From: Athripsodes cinereus
Taxonomy: Eukaryota; Arthropoda; Insecta; Trichoptera; Leptoceridae
Assembly (NCBI GenBank): GCA_947579605.1
Contig: OX388327.1
Span: 2,653,122 to 2,717,121, forward strand
Length of the DNA stretch: 64,000 nucleotides
Direction of reading: 5' to 3'
Position numbers and translations under genes: made by a program
Notes under the pieces: generated by a model
Told to the model about the DNA's origin: nothing
Database searches by the model: none
Seen by the model: the letters and a program-made list of their open reading frames with translations, nothing else
Part shown: piece by piece, positions 43,401-52,727 of the stretch
Layout of the letters: each line of letters begins with the position of its first letter
Position numbering within the stretch: the first letter of the stretch is position 1

Positions 43401-46400
43401 ATTAATTAGATATTTGAGGATTAATAATTATGCATCTGCAGCTGACAATGAAATAACAACAATCTACAAGCTATTAGTTCCTTCCAGTTTTACATTTAAA
43501 CTATTTGGCAGAATACCGAATAATAGACCAAATATTCGGTATTCGGTCGAATAGTAAAAATGTTGCCGAATAAGCAGAATACCGAATAGTTGTTGCATCT
43601 CTAGTAATTACCATACAGGTTGTGCTTTCCTTGTTACAAAAAAGTCCAAAATGGGTGGCATACCTCATCACTCTTTTAACCGTTTGACAAATATATTTCT
43701 GTACGTGGGAGCGAAACTACACCATGCAGAAGTGACTTGTAAACAAAGTATTGTAGTTCTTGTTATGCTATTTTAAATGACATTCATCTGTCTTGAAAAT
43801 GAGTTATATTTTGAAATATCCATAAATAAAAAAAATGACAAATTTTTCTTAAAGCAAAACATTCCCATTTTAATGCAATATTGTGAAAATTTTCAAAAAA
43901 ATGTGATATATTATGATGAATAGCAATCATTCACAATATTTTTTAAGAGTAACATGTGAGAAGCAAATATAATTTTGTTGAAAACTTTTGAATGGCCATA
44001 CTGAAAAATGGCGTCCATTGAGATAGTGTAGTTTCGCTCCGGCGTACAGGTTTATTATATATGTACAATACTTAGTAGTACGTAAAAGGTTTAGACCGTG
44101 AATTTTTGAAAAGAAATAAATTAACAAATAGTGACCCAAGTTTTGGACACACAATTTCATTTTCAATCTGAAAATATCTCGGGTTAGTTTGTAATTTGAA
44201 AACGACATCACATGTCGAAACTTAAATCTCTATTGTTAACTAGTAAAAATCTAAATAATTTTTATTCGTCATGGAATTTTTAACTGTTTTATAATTTTCT
44301 GATGCTTATGTTTATTGCAGGTTATGAGTGAGATTGCAGATAACGGCATCAAGATATACCCCCTTCCTGATTGCGATAGCGATGAGGATGAAGAGTATAA
44401 AGAACAGGTAACCCTGCCGTACACGAAAATACAATCTAATAAATCTACAAATTATAATGAATCGTGATCACACAAAAACTTAACAACTCAAGATGCGGTT
44501 GCGTGAAAACAGGTTCTTCATTTGTTTCTTTCATTTCGATGTTATTTCAATACAATGAAAAATGGTCTGACTGTTAATGCTGATATTTATTTACGTTTCA
44601 TACAACTTTGAAATGATTGTCAATAAATGTGCTGTAGCGTAAAAACACTAGACTTACTCTAACCAAACCTTCAAATCAGTCGAACGTAAAAATTTAATTA
44701 CTTGTGAGATGGCAAACACATATGAAAAATGCAAATAATTAATTTTGTGCTTAAAAAAAACCACAATATTACACCGGATTATTATTCTCCAGATAAAATA
44801 CTACATATCTACATAAAAATAGTTCTATATAATCCAAGTTTTGATGCGTACACTTATACTTATAAATTCCTTTTGAAATATTGTGTGAATAATGTTGTGT
44901 TTTAACTGTAAAATATTTATATTTTATGTAAATTAAAAACACTATGTTTTCGACTTTTATTTTAATGAGTTAAACGTTTTCAAAACTTACTGTTTCATCT
45001 CCAGATCATAAGATGTTTGTTCTGAAGATGAAACAGTAAGTTTTGAAAACGTTTAACTCGTTAAAATAAAAGTGGAAAATACAGAGTTTTAATTTTTTAA
45101 TTTATGTAAATTATAAATATTTTACAGTTATAAGTTCCCTCTAACTATTGATTTTGTGATGTCCAGTAATGGTATTGAGCTTAAGATATGACTTAGAAAA
45201 GACAATGTCACCTTATTTGGTAGTTCCCCAGACGAGACCTGAACCATCTGAACACCCCATCCCTTTCTCGAGGTGTGCTTTGTCCAATCAAGCGATAATA
45301 TCCTTTTTCTTCTTACTTCAGGTGAGACAGCTCAAAGAAGCTGTACCGTTTGCAGTGTGCGGCGCCACAGCAATGTTAGAAGTCAAAGGGAAGAAGGTGC
45401 GAGGACGTCTGTATCCATGGGGTGTAGTTGAGGTGGAGAATCCGGAACATTGTGACTTTATCAAACTGAGGACAATGCTCATGTACGTATCATTGTCATC
45501 ATCCCATTACGCCACTTCCCTTGGTATCTATAGAATAGATAGATTATTAATTACCATTACCTCACCCAATACACATTTTTCGATTTCTTTTTTTTTTACT
45601 TTTTTAAACTTTCGCGTAATAATTACGCCGAGCAGATCCTCTCCTTTTCCCCTTTCCCCTTCCCTTCCTATTCTTGTTGTATGTGTGCTTTTTATATTTT
45701 ATCTTGTTTTTATTATATATTTCATTTGTAGTTTTTTTTTTTAGCATCTTGTTTTTATATACTTTTATCTATATGTTTTTTCTATTGTTTTATTTTTATT
45801 TATTTATTATTTTATTTTTTCGGGTTGGCTGGAAGAGATCGCATATGCGATAAGCCCGCCTTTTGGTAGTTTATTGGAACAAAAAACATGTACCTACACA
45901 TTATAATTATATTGATGCCAATAAAGCTTTATTTATTTATTTATTTATTATTTATTTACCATTCTGATTCCGAGACTTATGTATGGAAGTGAAATTTGGA
46001 CATGGTTAAAGAGGGGCAAAAGTGAAATAAGTGTTAATATTTCGAGAATAATATCACATACTGTCATTTGAGTTTGAGGAGTCAGCTCAGCAATAAAAAG
46101 TTCAGACAACAATTTTAATGACCCATTAAACAGTTTTTTAAGAGCGTGCCTAAATAGAAATAATTGCACATACGACATTTTAAATATGCAACGACGTTAT
46201 GTTATTTCAATATACTTTGACATTGTGTTTGTATATATTTTGACGTCACATATAAATTATAATCTTACTTTTACCAACTGACATTTCAATATTTTTGTTA
46301 TTTTAATTATTGTTTTTACTTGTTCTTGACATCTTAATATTATCCTTGACATCTCAATATTATTTTTTGTTATTTTAATTATTATTTTGATTATTCTTTT

Positions 46401-47132
46401 TTATTACTTTGAATTTGCTTGTTGTTATATTTATTTTGTGCTGTTAACATGTAAAAGGCGAAAGCCGTGAATGTGCTTAAAATAAATAAATAATATGTAT
46501 ATATATTTTTAGTTAGAATTATTACATTTTGACAATAAAACACAGATCGATATTCAAAATTTGCTTGTAGAAATGAAGGGGTTAAAGGGCAAATAAGATA
46601 AGAATTAATTTCATTTCTTATATTTTAGCACTCACATGCAGGACCTCCAGGAAGTAACGCAGGAGGTGCACTACGAGAACTATCGCTCCGAGAGATTGGC
46701 CAAAGGGACACCGATGCCCAAAAGAAACGCGTAAGTAACCATTTCATTTAGGAAACAGCTGACCATCTCATAAATTCAATCCAATCACCCTTCATTGCTC
46801 CTCCTTGAGGCACAAGGCAGAAACTAACCTTCTCCATACAGAATCATCCATTTGTTGGAACCTTGCAGCCTTATTATTCAATTAATTTTTACATTCATAC
46901 CATTAGAATATTTCTTACGATTCGGGTAATTAACGAACTGCATATAACAGACTTGCAAGCGTCCTCTTATGTAGCAAGACGTTTAATGTTTATTCTTGTT
47001 TATAGTTCCATCGACAGTGTGGATAGTGACAAGGTCCTGCAGGAAAAAGAAGCCGAATTACGTCGCATGCAAGAAATGTTGGACCAGATGCAGAGGCAGA
47101 TCAGTCTTCAGAAACAGCAGGGGCAAGCGTGA
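37462..47132 (+). CDS. Sep1: Septin, Sep1/SEPT2 type, 8 exons
   Basis: Exons: 37462-37485, 41751-41943, 42222-42352, 42723-42968, 44321-44407, 45322-45482, 46629-46730, 47006-47132, all in phase, giving 356 aa, close to Drosophila Sep1. The GTP-binding fold shows the P loop GESGLGKST (44-52), DTPG (101-104) and AKAD (182-185), followed by the septin unique element and a C-terminal coiled coil ([19 protein letters not shown]). [11 protein letters not shown] just before the P loop is the polybasic lipid-binding region. Septins polymerise into GTP-dependent filaments at the cortex and cleavage furrow. The long first intron and a divergent start next to SART3 suggest regulation near 37.3 kb. The TGA is followed by a long in-frame extension (47133-48194). 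Confidence 0.95.
37486..38225. other. First part of Sep1 intron 1, nothing recognised
   Basis: AT-rich DNA without repeats matching elsewhere in the window or any open frame of note. Intronic enhancers could be here, but nothing in the sequence shows one. Confidence 0.4.
38226..38290 (-). mobile_element. SINE family S tail
   Basis: ATCATGGTATCTGCCTTATG-TGGGGTAACCAACGG matches the reverse 3' end of SINE S. Confidence 0.45.
38360..38725. repeat. Probable dispersed repeat, unclassified
   Basis: A locally GC-richer block in Sep1 intron 1 without a convincing frame or splice sites. Its composition differs sharply from the flanks, which suggests an inserted element, but no second copy is in the window. 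Confidence 0.25.
38905..39470 (-). mobile_element. RTE-like LINE family A, longest reading frame
   Basis: The minus strand at 39019-39486 encodes [49 protein letters not shown] and [13 protein letters not shown], then loses frame near the end. The 3' end with (GATA)n is at 38905. It lies in Sep1 intron 1, antisense to the gene. Confidence 0.8.
39475..40324. other. Sep1 intron 1, low-complexity and LINE 3' debris
   Basis: A (TG)n run at about 39805-39822. A minus-strand LINE 3' end lies at about 40050-40185, with a GGTCCACCTTTTGAT block like that at 23108. No gene seen. Confidence 0.4.
40325..41190 (-). mobile_element. SINE V split by a foldback element
   Basis: The SINE body (40325-40411, AAACCCAAATACAACC ... 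GGGGAGTTTGCCGG) and its tRNA-like head (41118-41190, TCGAACCACGGACCCC ... GAGACTCTACC) are continuous in the copy at 34490-34640. Here they are separated by 698 bp. Confidence 0.75.
40416..41113. mobile_element. 698-bp foldback DNA element with GGTA target duplication
   Basis: Termini GGGTTATTCCGTGTCAA and the complement of GGGTCATTCCGTGTCAA. GGTA flanks both ends (40412-40415, 41114-41117) and is single in the uninterrupted SINE at 34490. The right half is a 373-bp palindrome (40705-41077). No coding capacity. Superfamily unclear; a 4-bp duplication and GGG termini exclude Tc1/mariner (TA), piggyBac (TTAA) and hAT (8 bp). Confidence 0.8.
41215..41520 (+). mobile_element. RTE-like LINE family B, degenerate 3' end
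   Basis: [14 protein letters not shown] and RGRPRI-type sequence with stops, then CCCCGCGAGGGAAATGG and GATGGTATGTATG. Confidence 0.7.
41989..42182 (+). mobile_element. Left half of the same foldback family in Sep1 intron 2
   Basis: GGGTTATTCCGTGTCAAATC through GCAGCAATATATCATAGAC to TCTTGGCACCTTTGG matches 40416-40612 closely. The palindromic part and right terminus are absent. It makes up most of the 278-bp intron 2. Confidence 0.8.
42462..42660. mobile_element. Family A LINE tail (minus) joined to a 115-bp repeat
   Basis: 42462-42544: CTATCTATACCCTCAC ... GGGGTAGGCAGAGAGGATGG, reverse LINE A tail. 42545-42660 is the inverted partner of 24045-24160. Confidence 0.6.
43050..43115 (+). mobile_element. 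LINE tail with hairpin
   Basis: ATTGTGAAAGGCTTTGCCG then AAATAAATAAATAAAT. Confidence 0.5.
43152..43603. mobile_element. hAT MITE, 452 bp, Sep1 intron 4
   Basis: Ends TAGAGATGCAATGAATAG and the complement of TAGAGATGCAACAACTA. Flanks GAAATTAC and GTAATTAC agree at 7 of 8, the hAT duplication length. A related copy in the opposite orientation lies at 52728-53156. Confidence 0.8.
43701..44046. mobile_element. TA-type MITE, second copy of the 18279-18610 family
   Basis: Ends GTACGTGGGAGCGAAACTAC and the complement of GTACGCCGGAGCGAAACTAC. The internal GAAATATCCATAAATAAAA and ATGAATAGCAATCATTCACA are shared with the first copy. Confidence 0.8.
44600..44860 (+). repeat. Dispersed repeat X, second copy
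   Basis: GAAATGATTGTCAATAAATG, AATGCAAATAATTAATTTTG and TACATATCTACATAAAAA match 35820-36120 over most of their length. Confidence 0.6.
44946..45080. repeat. Long hairpin, ~53-bp arms
   Basis: TTTATTTTAATGAGTTAAACG ... GTTTCATCT pairs with AGATGAAAC ... CGTTTAACTCGTTAAAATAAA across a 26-base loop. Sep1 intron 5. Confidence 0.75.
45183..45300 (-). mobile_element. tRNA-derived SINE T2, second copy
   Basis: GACAATGTCACCTTATTTGG and CCCCAGACGAGACCTGAAC match 16740-16866. It ends 20 bp before Sep1 exon 6. Confidence 0.5.
45600..45960 (+). mobile_element. LINE 3' UTR of lepidopteran type
   Basis: GGGTTGGCTGGAAGAGATCG, CATATGCGATAAGCCCGCC and GCCAATAAAGCTTTATTTAT with a TTTA-repeat end. This block resembles the 3' ends of LINEs that I recall as common in moths and butterflies. 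Confidence 0.6.
45958..46045 (+). mobile_element. RTE-like LINE family A internal scrap
   Basis: Encodes a mutated [17 protein letters not shown] segment, as in 38905-39470. Confidence 0.5.
46200..46500 (+). mobile_element. LINE 3' UTR with GAAA-loop hairpin tail
   Basis: T-rich DNA ending AACATGTAAAAGGCGAAAGCCG then AAATAAATAAAT. Confidence 0.5.
46750..46860 (-). repeat. Dispersed ~120-bp repeat, third copy
   Basis: GCTCCTCCTTGAGGCACAAGG and CAGAAACTAACCTTC are the reverse complement of the copies at 2325 and 6980. Confidence 0.4.
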
Positions 47133-48194
47133 TTCTCAAACAACTCCAGTTCATCTCAGACATGTCAAGACACTTCTACGACTCCAAAACAAACTGCGGA
47201 AAACTGTTGCACTCTTACTCAACTCCATGAAAATAACTTCTTCAATGAAAATGATAAAAATCTATGTAATAACATTGTCGATTTGAATTGTGATGTGTCA
47301 AATTCTGACGATGCATGTAAAATTGTACAAACTGACGATGTAAAGAATCTTGACATGTGTAAAACTAGTTTTGATGAGAATGGTTTTGCTGATGATGTGT
47401 GTAAAACTAGTTCTGAAGCAAATGGTAATGCTAATGAAATGTGTGAATCTAGTTTTGATGCAAACGGTTTTGCTGATGACGTTTGTATAACTAGTTTTGA
47501 TGTAAAGAATCTTACTGCAGGTGCATGTAAAACTGGACATGACACTATTAATGTTTCTGAAACTAATTTTGATGCAAGTGACTTAACTGATGATGAATGT
47601 AAAACTAGTTTTGATGAAAATAATCTTACTACTGACAAATCTAAAACTGGTTCTGTCGCAAATGGTCTCTCTGATGAAATATGTAAAACTGGTTTTGATG
47701 CAAAGGGTCTTACTACTGATATGTGCAAAACTGCGTTTGATGAAACTATCATCACAATTGACGCGTGTAAAACCTCGTCTGATGGTAAACGTAACAATGA
47801 ATTCTCTGATATTTCTACAATCACTTCCCACGCAGACAAAACTCCCATTCAATTTTGCAATTTTAAATACAATCTGGACGCCATCGCTGAAAACGTGGAA
47901 AAGAGAATGCTCAACAATTTTAATGTCAATAATGAACAAAAAATTGTGACGAAAAATTGTAAAAAAGTCACATTTAATACAAATATGAACACAAATATTG
48001 ATTGTAATGTAAACTTTATTCGTAAATGTGAAGACATAAATGGGAACGCTTTTACGTCAGATTTGTCAGATACGAATAAGATCGACATTTACGATGGTGA
48101 CAGTTACAAATCTCCCGAAGATAGTAACATTTCTAGTTTTATTTGTAACGTGTTCAGTTTTACTATGTGCCGCGCCACCAAGTACGAGAAATAG
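47133..48194 (+). CDS. In-frame extension after the Sep1 TGA, candidate readthrough product
   Basis: Directly after TGA (47130-47132) the septin frame stays open for 353 codons to TAG at 48192-48194. Order: a Ser/Asn/Thr-rich lead (47133-47330), about eleven 14-residue repeats of the type CKTSFDENGFADDV (47358-47800, period 42 bp with one shortened pair), then ~130 non-repetitive codons containing CKKVTFN and ending CRATKYEK. The extension is acidic and Cys-bearing and matches no family I know. The first in-frame ATG is at 47355, 222 bp past the stop. I saw no splice that would remove the TGA and keep this frame. Alternatives are a separate downstream cistron, a 3' UTR kept open by a 42-bp repeat, or a sequence error. 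Confidence 0.5.
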   Translation, partial: FSNNSSSSQTCQDTSTTPKQTAENCCTLTQLHENNFFNENDKNLCNNIVDLNCDVSNSDDACKIVQTDDVKNLDMCKTSFDENGFADDVCKTSSEANGNANEMCESSFDANGFADDVCITSFDVKNLTAGACKTGHDTINVSETNFDASDLTDDECKTSFDENNLTTDKSKTGSVANGLSDEICKTGFDAKGLTTDMCKTAFDETIITIDACKTSSDGKRNNEFSDISTITSHADKTPIQFCNFKYNLDAIAENVEKRMLNNFNVNNEQKIVTKNCKKVTFNTNMNTNIDCNVNFIRKCEDINGNAFTSDLSDTNKIDIYDGDSYKSPEDSNISSFICNVFSFTMCRATKYEK

Positions 48195-48412
48195 TCTTCG
48201 TCGAATATCAGTATTATAATATAATTATCATATTTGGGTTTCGTTTGACGTGAATGGATTATTTTTTTCGTGAGTGTAACTTGGGTTTCCCGTGTCGTGA
48301 ATTTGAGTCTCTGTTATCGTGAGTTTTGAGTATAATCTAATTTTTTTATATATATCGTCGTTGCATATTTGAAAAGGGTCATATGAATTCATAAATGTTT
48401 TGACATTTCTTG

Positions 48413-48418
48413 AATAAA
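48413..48418 (+). terminator. Poly(A) signal downstream of Sep1
   Basis: AATAAA in TTGAATAAACTGC, 219 bp after the TAG that ends the extension. No AATAAA was noticed between the TGA and this point, so the extension would be part of the Sep1 mRNA. Confidence 0.5.
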
Positions 48419-48784
48419 CTGCTTATAATGTTATCATAACCATTTTATAAAGTGATTCTTAGTATCAAATATTAAAATTCAATACTAGAGTAAAGAATAA
48501 TATCACATGCCAATAAAAAGTCCAAACTACAATTTCAATGCCTTAATGAACAGTTTTAAAAGAGTATGCCCAAATTAAAATGTGAGCACGTGTCTCTTTT
48601 TGAATATGCAACAATGATATTATGGGTATTCCTCATTGTGACTGTATCTTGGGACACGGTTTCATTTTCCGCTGTTGTGAATTTCAACTTTTAAGTGTAT
48701 AAATATTTTATTAGACGATTTGAGTTTTCTTTTTTATGATGTAAAACCTTTTTTGGTGTTTTTACTTAACTGTTTTGCTGTCAA

Positions 48785-48843
48785 TATAATACTACTACTA
48801 CTATACCATCACAGCATATCCCACAAGTGGGGTAGCCAGCATT
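48785..48843 (-). mobile_element. ~53-bp SINE S tail insertion with 16-bp target duplication
   Basis: (TAC)n ACTATACCATCACAGC ... GGGGTAGCCAGCA lies between two copies of TTGCTGTCAATATAAT. Only the SINE 3' end was inserted. Confidence 0.8.
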
Positions 48844-48954
48844 GCTGTCAATATAATCCAGATTCTTATTGAATATATCTTCCATAAATGAGCCCAAGCG
48901 TCTTTTGTCATGGTTTTAAGTGTTGTAAAAATAACCAGAATTATGTAATACGAA

Positions 48955-49050
48955 ACAAGTGTTTCTTTCTACTATAAGTTATTGTTCACGAGAGAGACGT
49001 CTCTCGTGAACAATAACTTATACATAGTAGAAAGAAATGCTTGTTTCAAA
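48955..49050. repeat. Foldback family F, near-perfect palindrome
   Basis: ACAAGTGTTTCTTTCTACTA, AGTTATTGTTCACGAGAG and a central GAGACGTCTC form a ~45-bp stem with almost no loop. Relatives lie at 17095, 25968-26420 and 30575. Confidence 0.75.
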
Positions 49051-49373
49051 TTACCTAATTATTGAATTCTACTACGTGTGCACGGACACAATTAATAATA
49101 GTAAAAATAACCCATATCCAATGTCCCGAAATTGAATTTCAATCATCTTGGAATTGAGTTCCAATTGTGAGCGATTATTGTATTTTTTTTTCAATATGAT
49201 GAAACTTGTTTGAAACAAACCAAAAATACATCCCAGACACCGTCACAGTAAGCAATGTGCTTGTGTTGTGAAGGTGGTGTAAGTCAGCAGCAAGGAGAAT
49301 CGAACCCACATCTCTTGATTAATTGCATTAAATAAAAATAAATAAAAGTTTTACATATTTCAGCGGTGAGTCA

Positions 49374-49737
49374 TCCCTCTTCTGACTAACAGTTGTATCT
49401 GACATTTTTGGCAAAATTGAGCTATGATCACCAATGTGTATTTATATGTGCCCTGCATGTTCTCACTAAAAATCACACCTGTAACTGTTACCGTTATCCT
49501 GGAATAGCTTTCTGATTTGTTAATGTATGAATTACTCTAAATAAAATGTGTTGTCGTATCTACAAATTCCTGAAAATTTCATCACAAAAATGATTCTGAG
49601 ATATATAAGAATAGGTACAAATAAACACTGTATCATATAACTAGGAGAGACGAATTATGCACGGCAAAACACCAAAAACTCTCTCCTGAACAATTTACAT
49701 TTAGGCAGATACAACTGTTAGTCAGAAGAGGGACGAT
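49374..49737. mobile_element. TIR element, ~364 bp
   Basis: CATCCCTCTTCTGACTAACAG at the left pairs with CTGTTAGTCAGAAGAGGGACG at the right, about 27-bp arms. No open frame. Confidence 0.65.
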
Positions 49738-50214
49738 ATTTATTATTATTTTTTAGAAATCAGTCAATTTGAGGAGTGAGTTCTGATCCTGTCAAATCGT
49801 CTTAGGCTGATTTTAATTATCTCATTTATTCCAGAGAAACGGACATTGTTCTATTCTATACATTAGTTATGTATGTATTATTTTTTATTTTCAAAATATG
49901 TTTCTATGTTCATTTTGTATTAATAATTATCAATATTTTATTTTTGTATTATACACATTTATATTTTATTTATTGTATGTATCTGCCAAAGAAATCTCGT
50001 TTTAGATTGAAATTATTTCCTATTCATCTTGGTCTTGTACGGAATACTCAGAAAATCTTCCTTTAATTAATGTGTTCTTGATCTTCCTTCTATAATAATT
50101 AATCTGTCAAAGTTATATGTATATTATATTTCATTGTGACAATCCAGCAGTTGAAACACTATCTTCTTTTGAGGTCTTTCATAAATTACGTATTAATAAT
50201 AACTAGACAACTTA

Positions 50215-50565
50215 TTTAGGATGCGCCGTTTTGTAGAAAAACCACAGAAGGGCCCATTCAAGAATCATAACACCTCCTGAACAATAGGGTCTTTAACCTC
50301 GCCTTGAACACCTCCACACTCTCCAGAGTCCACGAATCATAGGAAATTTTCTTCCACAGCAACGAACCAGCCACGGTCAACATAGTTAGCCAGACCCCCC
50401 CCTACGCGGCACCACAAGTCTATTGACAGAGTGTATCTTAGCAGACCTTAGTGATTTTTGCCTTTCTGTTGCATCCTTAGAAATGCAGAACTCTGAGATG
50501 TACACCTGTTTTTGAGCATTTTACTAGCCACCAGAAGGGTGATAGAATGAGTTAAGAGTTTTAGG
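50215..50565 (-). mobile_element. Jockey/CR1-like LINE C-terminal fragment
   Basis: The minus strand encodes LLWKKISYDSWTLESVEVF and KARLKTLLFRR before a stop, the usual C-terminal end of these reverse-transcriptase ORFs. Upstream frames are broken. Confidence 0.6.
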
Positions 50566-50599
50566 TCATTTTAACCCCCATCCTCTGTCTTATATGTCT

Positions 50600-50960
50600 A
50601 TGCTATCACAGCGTATCGCAAACACGGGGTAACCAGCAGACTAACTGTGTATTAAACGTGAAAGTTGCTTTTAAAATTAAGACATTCAGGATGTGTGACG
50701 TCTTCGTTGCTGAATTGACAATATCACATCAACACTGTATTTCCCGCAATGGGACAGTCAGCTGACTAAATGCATTGAATAAATCTGATCGCTCTCTGTG
50801 TGCCGATAAAATTCAAAGACATTCAGAATGCGGGAAATACTTGTCGCCGAGCTGAAGATTTTAAATGTCTTATATGGGGCGTTTTACGAATATCTGCCAT
50901 TTACAGAACACTCTGGAAATGAGTTGAGACATATTATTTACCGGGTACTTCGAAGAACTT
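50600..50960 (-). mobile_element. Two reverse SINE S copies in a row, diverged
   Basis: 50600-50705: CTATCACAGCGTATCGC, GGGGTAACCAGCAGAC, GACATTCAGGATGTGTG. 50715-50960: ATTTCCCGCAATGGGACAG, GACATTCAGAATGCGG. Confidence 0.45.
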
Positions 50961-51007
50961 TAATAAAACTATAAAATTATATTCATTAATTTTATTCATA
51001 TACCAAA

Positions 51008-51210
51008 GTGATGACATCTTCTTCTATCAGTGCCGTATCAGGTCCCCCCGACGTTGGCGATCATTCTGGAGAATGGTTCTCTGTCTCGCGCTGTGCGGAC
51101 CAGTTCTCCCACCTGTGTTATTCCAGTCCATTGCCGTATATTCCGCAGCCACGACATCTGCCTCCTTCCCACTCCACGACGTCTGATAATTATTTTTTTT
51201 GGGTGTCACG
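51008..51210 (-). mobile_element. LINE C-terminus, family E
   Basis: The minus strand encodes GRRQMSWLRNIRQWTG and ARDREPFSRMIANVGGT then a stop and YGTDRRR, the conserved end of RTE-like reverse transcriptases. The frame is otherwise short. Confidence 0.65.
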
Positions 51211-51539
51211 TAGTATATGAAAGATCTTTTTAAATAAGCAATTAAATGCCAAAATAAATTATGTATTTTTAAACATTCATCCCCTTAATTCTAAAGAATT
51301 AGATAGTTTATAGTCTATGAAAATATTATTGTCAAACTTAGATAATATTCTGTGTATTGATCTGTACCATCATGGCCTCACCCACAAGTAGAGTTGCCAG
51401 TGGACTATTTTATTAGTAATAAGTATAGAAATCTCGTCTTTATCTATTATAAAATATAATATATTATAGAATTGTTAGGGTAGCGTATGAATTAATAATG
51501 AATTACTTATTGAAAAGTCAAGAAATATTTATAGAAAGT

Positions 51540-52075
51540 GAGAAACTGTAAATGTTAATGGTAAATTCTGGATCAGGAAATTATTAACAGTTAAAATGAA
51601 TAGTATATTCTGGGTCGGGAAATTCGTAGGTATGTGAAATGGTAAATTCTGTCAGAAAATTATAATTTTGGGCCAGTAAATATTTTATGTTGAAAAATAA
51701 ATTGTATAGTTATCAATCAGGAAATTTTGACATTAAATTCTCTGAGTCAAGAATTTTATAGGTGAAATAGTAAATGATGAATTCTGTGCTGAGAAATTAT
51801 GACCTTACAAAAGCAGTTAATTCTGGATTAGATTTTTTTTATGTGAAATTGGAACTTATAAAATTGTCATCAGAAAATTTTAAGTTAAGCAGTAAATAGT
51901 TAGATTCTTGGTCAGGAAATATTGAGGTAAATAATGAATAGTAAATTCTAGGTCAAATAAAATTTATGTAAAATAACGAGTGGTAAATTCTAGATCAGGA
52001 AATATTGTTGTGAACAATAATGAATGGTAAATTCTGAGTCTTACACATAATGATAATTTAGATCAATATTTTGTG
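51540..52075. repeat. Degenerate tandem repeat, core TAAATTCTGGGTCAGGAAAT
   Basis: About ten spaced variants of GTAAATTCTGGATCAGGAAA joined by GTGAAATAATGAATAG-type linkers, unit roughly 50-60 bp. No open frame. No other array in the window matches it. Confidence 0.6.
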
Positions 52076-52589
52076 ATAGAATGATCAAGTCAGAAAATTT
52101 TGAAATTATGTAAAAAATAGTTTTAATTATAATATAGTCATTATATTGTTACTTACGGATCTGCAGAATGTTCAAATGATCAAGGAATTGATTGTAAGTT
52201 TTCAAATGTGATCATTTATCAATGATTTAATTATTTAAATAACTATATTATTAGACTGTTAATAATGAATAATTATTATTATAGATCATAAATTATATAA
52301 ATAAGAATGGATAAAGATTATACATATATGATAAACTATTGAATATTAATCTTATTTCATGATAAATAAAGCAATATTAAGATTGTAACTACTTCAATGA
52401 ATCCGTTGCTGCCAGATAATTAAATAAGCCAGTTAACCAGCTGCCTGGCCATTTAGTTAACTGACTCATCTAAATATCAGACTGTTTATTTTTGACATTA
52501 TTATAATTTATTTTGTTATATTTCTTTAGCCATTCCTCTATTTTTTTTTTCATTCATTATTAACCCGAATCAAAGCAAAAGTATTAAAA

Positions 52590-52680
52590 AAATTATATTT
52601 ATTATATTTCAATACACAGAGTTACAAGTTTATCACTGGTGCATTGCGATATCTTCCAACTAACCCAGATTATTGTCGTT
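52590..52680 (-). mobile_element. LINE 3' end scrap
   Basis: GGTTAGTTGGAAGATATCGC and ATAAACTTGTAACTCTG on the minus strand. Confidence 0.4.
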
Positions 52681-52727
52681 TTGATTATTGCAATTTTTTT
52701 ATGTATTATAGTTTTTATTATTATTAT

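Noticed and set aside
47129..47159. A small intron removing the septin TGA (GT at 47129, AG at 47159)
   Set aside because: It would be only 31 bp, too short for insect splicing, and would shift out of the extension frame.
47219..47848. 209-codon minus-strand open frame opposite the septin extension
   Set aside because: It is open only because the 42-bp repeat has a period divisible by three; it stops where the repeats stop and has no splice or start context.
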